Shown here: positions 10,840 to 22,264 of the stretch, in pieces
Layout of the letters: each line of letters opens with the position of its first letter
Numbering within the stretch: position 1 is the stretch's first letter
Assembly: GCA_023053575.1 (NCBI GenBank)
Contig: JAKZAP010000012.1
Location: forward strand, 22,432,780-22,496,779
Direction of reading: 5' to 3'
Length of the DNA: 64,000 bases
DNA from: Branchinecta lynchi
Taxonomy: Eukaryota; Arthropoda; Branchiopoda; Anostraca; Branchinectidae
Notes under the pieces: generated by a model
Told to the model about the DNA's origin: nothing
Seen by the model: the letters and a program-made list of their open reading frames with translations, nothing else
The model's database searches: none
Position numbers and translations under genes: made by a program

Positions 10840-11180
10840 AAACCTCTTACCTATAATACTAATACGACCTACTTCTATTATCACTCCATATATTTCCAAC
10901 CCGAAACTCCAGTTTCGTACTGTACATTCTAACCCTTCTAACAAAACCACGCTGATTTTTCACTTCCCGGGGTTTGCTACCTTCGATGTGTATCACGCTG
11001 TCGATGGTTGTCTGTGAGAAGTTTTTACATCAGAAAAACGATCAAGTATATTGTTTTCATGTTTTCGCGACAAGTCAACGGGTCTCAAAAGGCTTGAAAC
11101 AGCCAAAACCGTGGGTTATTTGTTAAAAGCACAGCCTAGTTTTAAAGTATTCAAATATTTTTAAAATACTGCAAGTTGAT
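10840..11180 (+). repeat. Interspersed repeat X, copy 1
   Basis: The segment from TATCACTCCATATATTTC through CTACCTTCGATGTGTATCAC to CACAGCCTAGTTTTAAAGTA is repeated in the same orientation at 39310-39640 at roughly 80-85% identity by eye. No terminal repeats or coding capacity seen. Confidence 0.75.
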
Positions 11181-11349
11181 AAGGATTGTATGCCCATATT
11201 AGGGCATTCAAACACGAACTGAACATATTTTATCCCATTCTCAGTCTAACGATTTCACCTAAAAGTTGAGCTGATTCTTCCTGTAATCGATATCGTATGG
11301 TTTGAGAATAAAGGGGTAGGGACTGCTATAGCCGAAAATTGGTCGACAA

Positions 11350-11645
11350 ATTTTGTGTCCGGTTTTCGCTGGATTCTGGGTGAACTACTTGTCCGGCGAG
11401 AAAATAACTTTACCCCAAAATCAACTATCTCAATAGCTCTTAAAAAATATTTTTGTGTTGCCCCTTAATTTGAAACCCCTCCCTCTCCCTTAAATATAGG
11501 GCTACAGAGTCCATCTACGAACTCGACCTTTCCCTTGACGCAAAGAGGATTCTCCCACCAAGTTTCATCAAAATATCTCATTCCCTTCGACAGTTATCGT
11601 GCTTACAGATGGACGTCCACTTATGTTTTGGGATCCCAAAAACTA
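11350..11645 (-). repeat. GGGATCCC family, 5' fragment, inverted
   Basis: It keeps one CCGG-type subrepeat, the AAACCCCTCCCTCTCC leader block and the terminal GGGATCCCAAAA (inverted). Confidence 0.8.
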
Positions 11646-11660
11646 GAAATGCCTGTTACA

Positions 11661-11856
11661 TTTGCTTTGGCGGTGATATTGCGGCCCTTCTTGACAAGGG
11701 TCCTCGTCAGTTTGTCGCACGTTCACAAACAACGTTGGGGAACAATGCTCAGTTATTTATTGGAGGTTCTTTTCCTCCGTTCCCCAACTTTGCCCTGATG
11801 CTCGACAGCCTGACGAGGACCCTTGCCAAGAAAGGCCGGAATATCGCTTCCAAAGC
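11661..11856. repeat. Inverted-repeat hairpin element (~196 bp)
   Basis: Arms of about 36 bp (GATATTGCGGCCCTTCTTG...GGTCCTCGTCAG and its inverse) enclose a second inverted pair GTTGGGGAAC / GTTCCCCAAC. A relative split by foldback element 1 is at 3940-4920. Confidence 0.75.
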
Positions 11857-11859
11857 ATA

Positions 11860-12479
11860 TGTAGCTGACGTTTTCGTTTGTATGCATTTTAGGAATATAT
11901 AATAAGTAATAATTTGTTTCTAACTCATCGCACGGTCAATGAGATAAAAATTGGAGTATGTCTAAAGAAAACAGGACGGGAACAAAAATAAGGAACAAAA
12001 GTGTTATAAGGATAATTACAAATTGCAGGCTTTCGATGGTAAAAAGCGCAGTTCTTTGTTTCTGCCTTCTGAAGAAGTCGCTTAAGCGAGATCAAAGCTA
12101 TTTGTTTCAAGTTGTTGATTTTGCTTTTTTTTCTGTTTAATCCGAGCCTTTGGGGGGCCATCATTCCTGGAGTCCTGGACATAAGGCAAGAGAAATATCT
12201 CTTTTCTCAAAGTTAATCGAGTTCCTAAAAGTTTGGAAGCCCTCGAAATTTTAGCGGTACGAACGCTCTTCCGCCAACTTCAATCAGCTCTGGAGAGTCA
12301 ACAACTACTCTGCGAAAGTATGAGAAAAGAAAATCGAGAAGGGATGAGCTGAGCATGGTGCGAGTCACTGAGAAAGGAAGTGATGGGGGAGTGCAGGCCA
12401 TCTCTTATGCTTTGAGAGACTCGCGACCTTCATCATTCACGATCTTTCTCCGCCTTTGTTTTCTGCGCATCACGGTATT
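11860..12479. other. No recognisable gene
   Basis: Short ORFs only; no motif or repeat recognised. Confidence 0.5.
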
Positions 12480-12487
12480 GTCCGTTT

Positions 12488-12834
12488 CAGAGATGGGCGT
12501 CCTTTTGTCCGGATTCGAATCTTTTGCTTGTCAGGCTGGATTTGGACTCAGATTCCTAACCCTCAATATTACGAATCCGCTCAGATTTCCCAGGAATTGA
12601 TCCTTCCAGTTTCCGTTTTCCCTATTTTTACACAGTGTGCTTAGGCAATCCAACTTTTCGGTCTCCACCACCATCCTCAGTAATCTATCACGTTATCTGA
12701 TTACCTTAAATATCAGTGTTTTTTGTCACCTCTGAATTTGAACCATATAGCCTATGTACATGATTTGATTTTTGTTAACGTCGGAATCGGATTCGTACCT
12801 AGCCCTGGATTCGGATCGGATTCACCCATCTCGG
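12488..12834. mobile_element. hAT-type MITE, CAGAGATGGGCG family, copy 1
   Basis: The left end is CAGAGATGGGCG, the right end CACCCATCTCGG (one mismatch). Perfect 8-bp direct repeats GTCCGTTT flank it at 12480-12487 and 12835-12842. An 8-bp TSD and CAG...CTG ends are the hAT signature. The interior is rich in GGATTCGAATC and shares the CAGTAATCTATCACGTTATC block with the copies near 43 and 55 kb. No transposase. Confidence 0.9.
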
Positions 12835-12904
12835 GTCCGTTTGTTTGTTCGTATTATAATTAAAATGTGATTCTTTCTTTTCTCTATGTACTCCACTATT
12901 TTCT

Positions 12905-13963
12905 ATTTTTGGGATCCCAAAACGTAAGTGGCGGGATACGTATGACATCACAAAAGTTGTCCGTCTGTGCGCACTATAACTCTCGAAGGGAATGAGATAT
13001 TTTGATGAAACTTGGTGTGAGGATTCTTTGGGTCAAGAGTAAGGTCAAGTTCGTAGATGGGCTGTGTAGCCCTACATTTAGGGGTGGGGGAGGGGGTTTA
13101 AATTAAGGGGCAAATGAAATATTTTTAAACATATACTGTGATAGTCTATTATGGGGTATGAAGTCATGCTGAACACGATGGTGAAAACCATTTTGTTATC
13201 GGCCTAGTAGTTCGCCCGTAATCCGGCCGAAACCGGAAAGTTTGTTAAAAGTTAAAGTTTTATTTGAAGTTGATTATATGTTCGAATTAGGGGTAAGAAA
13301 ACATGCTAAAAACGATGGTGAAAACCATTTTCTTGCCGGACAATTAGTTCGCCCGAAATCCGGCCAAAACCGGAAAGTTTGTTAAAAGTAAAAGTTTTAT
13401 TTGGAGTTGATTAGATGTTCGATTTAGGGGTAAGAAGACATGCTGAACACTTGCGTGAAAACAATTTTCTACCTGGGCAAGTACTTCGCCCGGAATCCGG
13501 CCAAAACCGGAAAAAGTTAAAGTTATATTTGTAGTTGATTAGATATCCGATTTAGGGGTAAGAAGAGATGCTGAATCCGTGTATGAAAATCATTTTTTAC
13601 CCGGACATATAGTTCGATTTGTTAGAAGTTAAATTTGTATTTGAAGTTGATTAGATGTTCAATATTGGGGATACGCTGAGTTCGTTTTTTAACTTTCTTT
13701 TTTCGCCGGACAAGTAGTTCCGGAATTCGGCTGAATTGTCAGAAGTGGCAGGAAGTTTTTGTCAAAACAGATATGACTTATAGGGATAAACACACATGCT
13801 GAATCCATATCTGAACTTGGTTTTCTCAGATGATTAGCTATTTGGCCTTATCTGTTGCTGAATTTTAACATTAATACTGTTCAAGTAGTCTGGCGAAGAC
13901 AAGACCCAATTGTCTGGATCAAATATTGACTTTTTGGGATCCCATCGAAACTTTTGGTCTTCT
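12905..13963 (+). repeat. GGGATCCC family, full-length copy
   Basis: It opens TTTTTGGGATCCCAAAACG, has the leader and about five ~125-bp CCGGAATCCGG subrepeats, and closes TTTTTGGGATCCCATCGAAAC then TTTTGGTCTTC. AATAAA at 13978-13983 and an (ATTC)n tail to 14005 follow, possibly the end of a LINE it inserted into. Confidence 0.88.
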
Positions 13964-13977
13964 TATAGAAGTGGGTA

Positions 13978-14005
13978 AATAAAGAGATTCATTCATTCAT
14001 TCATT
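13978..14005 (+). repeat. AATAAA plus (ATTC)n retrotransposon tail
   Basis: AATAAAGAG is followed by four to five ATTC units, like the LINE tails elsewhere in the window. It ends only 22 bases before the splice acceptor at 14026-14027. Confidence 0.7.
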
Positions 14006-14027
14006 GATCGGTGACTTTTTTATTCAG

Positions 14028-14203
14028 GAACGGCGACGTCTGCACGACAAGTTTGGCAGCGTTTACTCACATAAGTTAGAGACGGACGAAGCATCCCTGA
14101 AGAAAATGGTGTTACTCTATCAAGGATTGATACGCGTTGGTGCCATGTGCGACGGTGTCTGCACCAGTCTGGCGCGATGCCCGACTGGAATTTGTAGAGC
14201 CAG
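14028..14203 (+). CDS. Probable internal exon of an unrecognised host gene
   Basis: A T-rich tract ending TTTTTTATTCAG precedes 14028, and CAG|GTATGT follows at 14203, a good acceptor and donor. The 176-bp block is open in one frame for 58 codons plus two bases. It reads ERRRLHDKFGSVYSHKLETD at the start and LARCPTGICRAR at the end, with an amphipathic middle and four cysteines in the last third. Base composition is more GC-balanced than the surrounding repeats and the block occurs once in the window. The two leftover bases (AG) fit the one-base overhang (G) of the exon at 38512. I do not recognise the family. Confidence 0.55.
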
Positions 14204-14478
14204 GTATGTCTTATAAAGATTAGTTGCGTTTTAGTAGATACCATGGTATCTGATACCACGGTCGTTTTCGCAGGTATCGTGGTAACTGATATCACGGTCA
14301 AAAGGCGTGTTTGCAGTTATAGTGGTATATGGCCAGTTATCGTGGTATGTGATATTCAGATACTACGGTCCGACCGTGGTAACTTTAGTATCTGAAAAAA
14401 ACCATCTCACTTTCATTATTTTTTTTGTCAAATTGGTGGGAAAGAATTTTAGCACTTAGTGATGTTCCTGAATAACAG

Positions 14479-15472
14479 TTTTTGGGATCCCAAAACGTAA
14501 GTGGTGGGATACCTATGACATCGTAAAGTTGTCCGTCTGTCCGTCCGTCTGTTAGCACGATAACTCTCGAAGGGGTTGAGATATTTTGATCAAACTTGGC
14601 ATGCGGACTCTTTAGGTCAATTACAGGTCAAGTTCGAAGATGGGCTATTTAGCTCTATATTTAGGGGTGGGGGAGGGGTTTAAAATTAAGGGGAACGAAA
14701 AATATTTTTAAAAGCTAATGGAATAGTCGAATTAGAGGTAAGGAGACATGCTGAATCTGAATATGAAATTTATTTTTTCGCCGGACAAATAGTTCACCCG
14801 GAATCCGGTGAAAACCGGAATACTTTTGAAAAGTAATATTAAGTTGGTTGGAGGCTCGATTTAGGGGCAAGGAAACGTGCTGAGTCCGAATATGAAAATT
14901 ATTTTATCGCCGGACAAGTAGTTCGGCCGGAATCCGGCCACCAGAGAATTTATTTAAAGTAAAAGTTTTATTTAAATTTGATAAGACATTCGATTTGCGG
15001 GTAAGTAGACATGCTGAATTCGCATATGACAACCACTTTCTCGCCGGACGTAGATCGCTCGGAATCCGGCTGAAACCGGAAAATTTGTTAAAAGTAAAAG
15101 TTCAATTGGAAGTTGATTAGAGGTTGGATGTAGGGGTAAGGAGACATGCGGAATTCGTTTTTGAGCTTTATTTTTTCGCCGGACAAGTAGTTCCGGAATT
15201 ACGCCGAAACCGGAAAACTGGCAGAAGTAAGGCAGGAAGTTTCGATTTGCTTCGTCAAAATAGATATGACTTAAAGGGGTAAACACACATGCTGAATCCA
15301 TATCTGAACTTGATTTTCTCATATGATTAGCTATCTTGCCTTAATCTTTTTCTAAATTTGAATAGGAAAAGTGTTCAAGGAGTCTGGCGAAGACTGGATC
15401 TGGCGACGACAAGAGCCAATTGTCTGGATCAAATTTGAAGTTTTGGGATCCATCGAAACCTTTGGTCTTGTT
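14479..15472 (+). repeat. GGGATCCC family, full-length copy inside a MITE
   Basis: It opens TTTTTGGGATCCCAAAACG and closes TTTTGGGATCCATCGAAACC then TTTGGTCTTGTTC. The empty site is visible in the MITE copy near 44365 (CAGTTTTTCTCTTGGGC), which defines its ends to within a few bases. Confidence 0.85.
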
Positions 15473-15529
15473 CTTTGAGATGACTTCGAAAAGCTCGATT
15501 TCGGAAATTGCCGTTTTTGCAGAGCAACC

Positions 15530-17215
15530 GTTGACAACCCCGCTCGGGGTCGACCAAGACAGTAATTTTCTTTTTCTTGCTAGGCCACCATTACTTGGCG
15601 GATTTACATCGTTTTTGTTGTCAAACGTGTAGAACGTCTGGGAGAAGCTAGTAATTTTTTCAGATTTTTTAGTAAACATTTTTTTCTGTTTTTCAGTTTG
15701 TCCGAACCAACCCCGTACCCATGGGGTTGATTCGGACAGGCCCCGGGTGGGTTCGGACATTATTGTTAATTTACTATTTTTTAATCGACTTTATTTAAAC
15801 ATATTAAAACGTGTAAATGATAATACTACATCAGAAAAGTATACGCGAAACTAAAGAAAAACATGTTTCGATAGCCGAGGTTGCATTCAAATCAAAATCC
15901 TTCATTTGTTATATCAGTTAACCTAGCAATTCCAGGGGCAGGTAACTTCAAACTTGTCAGTAAAGATTCTACAGGAAGATGATTTTAGTCCCACTCTGGC
16001 GGAGAAAGAATATATTCAAGCCCCTCAACTTAGATTCTTTCAACGAACCCTCCTTCTCCCCATAAGAAACACATTGGTTTGAACTTTTCCCAAATTGAAC
16101 TTCACAAGGACGAATTCGCGTTTTTTTTTCCCTCCTTGAAAATATCGTAAAATATTAAATTCATTAAACACAAACTTTTTTTTTATCTTTTAATTTATTG
16201 TAGACAATTCTACTTACTGATTTTCTTTGGCTGTGGCTTACTGTGGTGTAAATGATAATACTACATCAGAAAAGTATACGCGAAACTAAAGAAAAACATG
16301 TTTCAATAGCCGAGGTTGCATTCAAATCAAAATCATTCATTTGTTATTTCAGTTAACCTAGCAATTCCAGGGGCACGTAACTTCAAACTTGTCAGTAAAG
16401 ATTCTACAGGAAGATGATTTTAGTCCCACTCTGGCGGAGAAAGAATATATTCAAGCCCCTCAACTTAGATTCTTTCAACGAACCCTCCTTCTCCCCATAA
16501 GAAACACATTGGTTTGAACTTTTCCCAAATTGAACTTCACAAGGACGAATTCGCGTTTTTTTTTCCCTCCTTGAAAATATCGTAAAATATTAAATTCATT
16601 AAACACAAACTTTTTTTTTATCTTTTAATTTATTGTAGACAATTCTACTTACTGATTTTCTTTGGCTGTGGCTTACCCTGTTTAGCGTTCATTTCTCTCG
16701 ATTCTGATAATTAATTCTGTTAACAAATAACACGATAAGGATTCTGATAATATCTCTTGTATTTTTCCAACTCCGTTTCGGGTTTTTATGGGGTATCTGT
16801 AGGCAAAGACTGTCCGAACCAACCCCTTCAAAACTGTCCGAGCCAACCCCACCCTGATAAAAATAACAAAATGGCGTACCAGAGGAAAATTAAGTGATCT
16901 GTCTCGAAAGTACTACGCAGGCTATAAACCCTGATCACTAAGCTATATCTTACCGTTTAGTCGCCTTCCAGTTACCACTAATCTTCTCGGTACAGCTTTT
17001 TAACCTACCATGAGCTAAACTTTTTACCTCAAGAAAACTAATTTTTTCAACTTTTTATCAGAATCAGAAAAGCATTTACCATGAAACTTTGGTACAAAGT
17101 TAGTTCACCAGAAGGCAGATGTTATGTATTTTTTTTCAGATTTTAGCGACAATTTTTAATATTTGTTTCGCGGGTGTCCAGACCAGCCCCGTGTCCGATC
17201 CAACCCCGAGCTCCC
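15530..17215. mobile_element. Unclassified ~1.7-kb insertion with a 435-bp tandem duplication
   Basis: The ends carry related C/G-rich blocks, AACCCCGCTCGGGGTCG at the left and CCAACCCCGAGCTCCCCC at the right, weak terminal inverted repeats. The interior repeats the phrase GTCCGAACCAACCCC in both orientations. Two nearly identical 435-bp copies lie side by side at 15811-16245 and 16246 to about 16676. No long ORF. The class is unknown. Confidence 0.5.
15811..16676 (+). repeat. Tandem duplication, two 435-bp copies
   Basis: Copy 2 begins with the same GTGTAAATGATAATACTACA at 16246. Only a handful of substitutions are visible (for example ATGTTTCGATAG versus ATGTTTCAATAG), so the duplication is recent or an assembly artefact. 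Confidence 0.9.
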
Positions 17216-17581
17216 CCATATCAGATACAACGGTAACTGCAAAAACGACTAATTGCAAATTCAGCAACCGTGGCAACAGATACCATGGTATCTGCAAAAC
17301 ACAAGTACTGATAACTTCCATTTCAGCTAATGGCCATACAAACATACATAAACTAGCGAAAAATTACAGAAACACAAAATGTCAGAACTAGAAGTATACG
17401 TCACTGAAAGTAGATGTTTAGAAGAGGGTCGATTGCATTCCGGTTTAATAGCTGCGTTTTTGCAGAAACCATGGTATCCTGTATAATCAGTGGTATCCCA
17501 ATAATCAGTCGCCCGACAGCCGGATTTGTCGTATTCTTTATTATGCATTATATATAAAATAACTATTATGTATTATGGCCG

Positions 17582-17951
17582 TACGCTGTCAGAAGTTCCA
17601 TAACAGACAACAGAAGGATGCGCGGTTTCAACAGATAATGTGTAATAGACAACACTTCACATGCTGTCTGTTGTTTTTGAAAATGTTGTGCAATTCAAGC
17701 GTTGCCATGAGGGAAAGCTGAATAATCGCTAATAATCATCTGCTGATTTTTAGACATCATGACAACAATCCAAAAAGACAGTAGATGTTTTTTGGCTATT
17801 TTTTGGTTCTTCCTGGTAATGCTTGTTATGCATAACATCTCATCTATAACGTTTCCCAAAACAAGAGATAACATCCCACGTGTTGTCTGTTACGCAGTGT
17901 CTGTTGAAACCGCGCCTCCTTCTGTTATCAGTTGTGAAACTTCTGACAGTA
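17582..17951. mobile_element. MITE, CACTGTCAGAAGTT family, copy 1
   Basis: Ends TACGCTGTCAGAAGTTCC and its inverse AACTTCTGACAGTA, with subterminal arms GGATGCGCGGTTTCAACAGA / TCTGTTGAAACCGCGC. TA at both ends suggests a TA target. Better preserved copy at 59902-60230. Confidence 0.8.
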
Positions 17952-19330
17952 GGCCTATAGTCTAATATTTGACTCAAAATAAATAAAGAAATAATGGAAG
18001 TAAACTTAAAGGACACCTGAATGAGAGTACCAAGTATCATCCCTATCTGTATGACTTCCGTTAACATTGCCTGCAGAAAACCCAATCCAAATGCGAAATA
18101 GTGTTTCCAAGCTATGATTTTTGCTAAATTTTGCATCTGTCCTTATTTCAGTAACAAACAATTTTAGAAATGAACAAATGTCTCCATCATCCCTTCTTCA
18201 GGAATATAGTTTAACCAGTTAAGCCCAAACGTATTTCTAGAAGAAATCCCAATTAGATCCGGCCAGCGCTGTACAAGATTTGAATGCATTGCGCTTTTTG
18301 TCTTGGAGTCTGCATGTGCAAACCTCCAGAAACGAACTTCCCTATTTTGAAAACGCCACGCTCAGGAGAAGAACGCTCTCCGTGGCCATGTCTGTAAAGG
18401 CATTCTCCATGGTGTGTTCAAGTATGGTTTCATTGGTCAGGTGTCCTTTAACCGAAGTTTTTGTGTGCGCGTTGCTATGTCAGTTGCTCTTGCAGCTTCT
18501 GCTTCTTCCTTCCTCCTTTCCGGCGTCTGAGCTGCTTCTCTGATACTATCGCGGAGGCTAACTCTGAACGTCCTAAAAATGTCTTTTAGTATTTTTTTCG
18601 TCCGATTCCAACAGGGCAAGACGGTTGGAATGGGTCCAGTTTTTCTCAAGTGAATCTTCGCGTGTATTGAAGGAACTAAACAGTATTAACCCGAATGTTA
18701 GACTCTCCCAGACTCTATGCTCTCCACAAATTTGGTCGAAATATTCTGGAAGGAAACAATTCTGCCTCTGCACCCATACATGGACTCTTAGAAATGCCGA
18801 AAAATCAGTTTCCAGAGACTGGAGTTAGATTTTCATTACGGAACCGAGAAACGTGTTTTGTTCGCGGGAACGAATTACAAATATCTAGATCGACGTTGCC
18901 TGGGCAACGTGAAGTGTTGCGGCAACCTTTGTACGGCTTCGCCGCTCGCAACACTTTGGTCTTGTTTCTTTGCTATCGGTTAAGTGCTGAAGTTGTCATC
19001 CTGTCGAAGCTTTCAAAACGGTATGTTGAAAGAAGAACACAATCAGTAAAGATATGATCAAATTCCTCAGCGGTGAAAAAACAACAACAAAAGAAGAAGG
19101 GACTAAATTGACTTTGCAGCCAGTTGAGCTTCATCATTTTCGGTCGTAGACATCGTAACGGATGAAAACTTGGAACATTATCTTATATAATCTGTTGGTA
19201 CTATAAAGCTACCAGTAACTTTTCAGGATCACCATACCATAGATGTGCACCAATTTGCACAAATTTCTAGTCCCTCATGAACCCCCTCTAGCAACCGATA
19301 CTTCCTCACAAGTCCCTCTCCCGTGATCGA
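17952..19330. other. No supported gene
   Basis: A minus-strand ORF at 18437-18649 is basic and coil-like but has no supporting splice or start context. Nothing else recognised. Confidence 0.45.
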
Positions 19331-19334
19331 CATC

Positions 19335-19620
19335 AAGTTCACCGGAAAGAAATAATGGGTACACCAACTAGAAAGGGTTGCAAACCCCTTATCACTAAAG
19401 ATGATTATGAGCTAACAGCCGACTGCTGCCGATTATTACTTACAAATCCCCTACATGTCTTGCAATGGGAAACCTAATTATTCTTACAATCAAATACATC
19501 GGAAACAAATAATAGGTACACCAACTAGCAAAAGTTGCAAACCCCTCATTGCCGAAGATGATTATGAGCTAACAGCCGACTGTTGCTTACAAGTCCCCTA
19601 CATGTCTCACAATTGGTATC
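19335..19620 (+). repeat. Direct repeat of ~115-140 bp, period ~160
   Basis: The block CGGAAA.AAATAAT.GGTACACCAACTAG through GATGATTATGAGCTAACAGC occurs at about 19339 and again at 19500 with about 10% differences. Confidence 0.75.
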
Positions 19621-19653
19621 GGCCTACTCTTGGTTTCAGTGTGTACATTACCA

Positions 19654-19880
19654 CCCGATGAAAAATTAGTAGCCTGCGTAGTTGTATAATAGTTGTACGA
19701 AAAAGTTGCATCTCGTGATATGTAATAGTAAAGTGTGCCTCAGATTGGGCCAATCTTAAATAGTAGTATCCAGTAGTATCCTGTCTTGCTAATAGTAGAA
19801 AGTAGTAGTATCAATTAGTACTTCATGCTACTTTTTCGTACAACTTCGTACTACTACTCTGAGATAAATTTTTGATCGGG
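19654..19880. mobile_element. MITE, CCCGATGAAAAATT family, copy 2 (shorter)
   Basis: Ends CCCGATGAAAAATTAG and AAATTTTTGATCGGG; interior AGTAGTAT/TACTACT triplets. About 75 bp shorter than the other two copies. Confidence 0.75.
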
Positions 19881-20846
19881 TACTGAAGTTGTCGAACCCT
19901 TGAACTTTCAGACTGGTGTATCTCGTGAAGGAATTTTGTACCAAAAGATGGATGACATGTACTTTGATCGGGTCATCAAGAGCTATCGATTGCCGTCGAA
20001 AAAAAGATTATATCTGTCTTAGTTCAAATGTTGACTGTTTTGCCTTAGGCCTACTTTCTAACACCGGCACTTAGAAAGGAGCAAAGTTTAAGCTCTAATT
20101 TCTGTAGCAATGAGAAAACTTTAAAGTTTAAGAGTCGTGTGTGATATCATTCCTCTACCGCAATCCAAGGTGCAAAGAAACGAATGATAAACTTAGCTGA
20201 AATCAAGAACTGAAATGGGTTGTATCAGTAGATGGCAGCACTTTCGGACTCGTGGGGGAATGTCACTTTTTTTTTTCTGTACATTTTTCTGTTCAACTCA
20301 AAGAAGATAAACTGTCTGTAGGGCCGGGTAAATGCCACATATTTGACACTCATATATTTTAGTCCATCTTCAATTTGAAACTGGTGCCTGCCTGCTTGCC
20401 TGCTAACGGAGCTTTTCGAAAGCTTAGCTGCACAGGTTCAGATTGGAGTTTGCAACTCCACTTCACTTCGCACACCATAGGCTCTAGCTCAAGGATAACC
20501 AAAAGCCATCCTTTTTGGCCCAGGGAAGGGTTCTACGGAACTTTCCAAAATGTAATGTCATATTCATCAATCTGGCCTGTCTGGTCCTCAGTTTCCGTAA
20601 AAACCGCACAGGTTAGACCATTACCAGTTTCCAGGAATAAGCTGAAATCAGCGGCGTAGAAAAAAAAAACGGACAAAACGCAAGTGTTGCTCTCGCAACA
20701 CAGTAAAGGGCGGTGGAATTCCCCATGTGACAGTAAAGCAAGAAGGAGACCACAAGAAGACCACCTTGGTGAAGAAGACTGATTTTCCGGAACAAAAATG
20801 AAACATATAAGAAAAGGCATAAATATGCCGGAAAATGTTGTTCGTT
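19881..20846. other. No recognisable gene
   Basis: ORFs on both strands at 20375-20820 have no recognised motif. Confidence 0.45.
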
Positions 20847-21404
20847 AAAGCATTGTCCTAATAGGTGTAATAAGCTGAATAACGCTATACACGATGTTTA
20901 CGTCTTAATACACACGCCCGTTCAAATACGAACCCGAGAGGCTCTTATCAGTGCAGCGAGCGGTGTTGCCAAGGTCATACAGTGTTTCGAGTTTCTGAAG
21001 ATCAGAAAAGTGTTCTTAGTGCTACTTGAAGTACACCAGTACAATTTGACGCCCAGTATATTGTAAAAAGCAGTTAAATCTACGGATGGGCAACATTGGT
21101 CTTCGAAGTAGCATTAAGCAGTCGCAACAGAACAAAACATGTTATTTTGAAGAAAAGTTGTTTCTTCAGCTTCTAACAAAGTAGAACTTTACTGCTTGCC
21201 GTGGCAACTCTGACGACGCTGCTCCTTCCTCGGTCCGCTGGCGGAACCAACCAAGAGATCTGATTGGCCCTGCATAAGCCAGAATAGAACGCTAGTCTAT
21301 TCTCCTTATTCACCTTATTACAGCGCGCTCCGAGGAAAAGAGGAATCTGTAATAAGTCTTATACGCGGTAATACACCTTATTACACCTATTAGGACAATG
21401 CTTA
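20847..21404. mobile_element. MITE with ~27-bp terminal inverted repeats
   Basis: The left end AAGCATTGTCCTAATAGGTG then TAATAAG is repeated inverted at the right end. TTAA occurs at both junctions (20845-20848; 21402-21405), possibly a piggyBac-like TTAA target, though one base is offset. No ORF. Confidence 0.7.
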
Positions 21405-21865
21405 ACAGGAAAGAGAAATATGAAACAGGAGAAGTCCCAGTAGAGTCATAAGTCTTTGATTCCAGCTGGAGCTCAGCAACCGTCAGTACATTCTTATTTA
21501 CTCTCTAGTCCGAAATTGGACGAGTGCCAGAGTTTTTGTAGCAGAAAAACCCTGAATGTCGCGTCTCTTTCGCGATTGATATCGTCTCGTTTGTCAGTGC
21601 TGTTTCATCTCAGTAACGAGTTAGGTCTGATATTTCGGAAGCTTTTCCAAGTTGTTTGCAGTTGACCCCACCCTAGTCTGAAGTTATTTACTGCTATTTG
21701 CCGGAACTTCATTTTCGTGTTTTTAAGGTGTTATTGCAGTATGGACTAGAGAGGTGGAGCCGGTAGTATGACACCCCGTTGTTTTCAAATCCTTCTGCGA
21801 AAACAGAAATTCATTTTCCGACGTGACCTGGGGATGTGCACTGTTTAGATAAATTTGCCTTGAGC
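21405..21865. other. No recognisable gene
   Basis: One plus-strand ORF (21456-21665) without motifs; nothing supported. Confidence 0.45.
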
Positions 21866-21872
21866 ACAAGCC

Positions 21873-22262
21873 CCTCGATAGCTTAGTTGGTTAGAGCATC
21901 AGTATATGGAGCCGAAGGTTACAGGTTCAAACCCCGTCTGAGGAGTATTTTAATTTGTCTGTTTAGTTCTCGTAATGGAAATTTGAATCTGCATGATTAG
22001 CAGGGGCCCTTTTACCTTTGGGGGGGGGACGTCCCGTTTGTGCCGACGGACTAAAAAATGTGCCTACAAAATGCGCCATTGCAATGGCGCAAATATCCCA
22101 CTAGCATAGAATAGAACCGATGTAAAACTAACTGTAATACATCAGTGTAGTTAGGCTATCTTTTAGCAGTTCTTGAGTTTTTGGCCAAAATTTGTCAGTG
22201 TTTATTAATTTCTTTTTTACTCGCTATCGTTGGCGGTAATAAAATATTGATTGATTGATTGA
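21873..22262 (+). mobile_element. tRNA-headed SINE-like element with (TTGA)n tail
   Basis: The head (21873-21944) has a clear A box TAGCTTAGTTGG (21879-21890) and B box GGTTCAAACC (21924-21933) and resembles a tRNA, but the acceptor and anticodon stems mispair. About 300 bases later AATAAA (22238-22243) and a TTGA-repeat tail (22247-22262) follow. Pol III transcription and mobilisation by a LINE are inferred from that layout. A second head with similar downstream sequence is at 25314. Confidence 0.6.
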
Positions 22263-22264
22263 TA

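Larger units (their letters stand above)
14226..17300. mobile_element. MITE, GATACCATGGTATC family, split by two insertions
   Basis: Left part 14226-14478 (GCGTTTTAGTAGATACCATG, then TATCGTGGTAACTGAT) and right part about 17216-17300 (GGCAACAGATACCATGGTATC, TGCAAAAC) match the uninterrupted copy at 44147-44505. The middle matches resume briefly at about 15475-15530 (GACTTCGAAAAGCTCGATTT). Insertions therefore occupy about 14479-15472 and 15530-17215. A separate partial left end is at 17445-17505. Confidence 0.7.

Noticed and set aside
18437..18649. Minus-strand basic coiled-coil-like ORF (70 aa)
   Set aside because: No promoter, splice or family evidence; length is within chance expectation.
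21873..21945. Functional tRNA gene
   Set aside because: A and B boxes are good, but the acceptor and anticodon stems mispair and SINE-like sequence with an AATAAA plus TTGA tail follows; a second degenerate copy exists.
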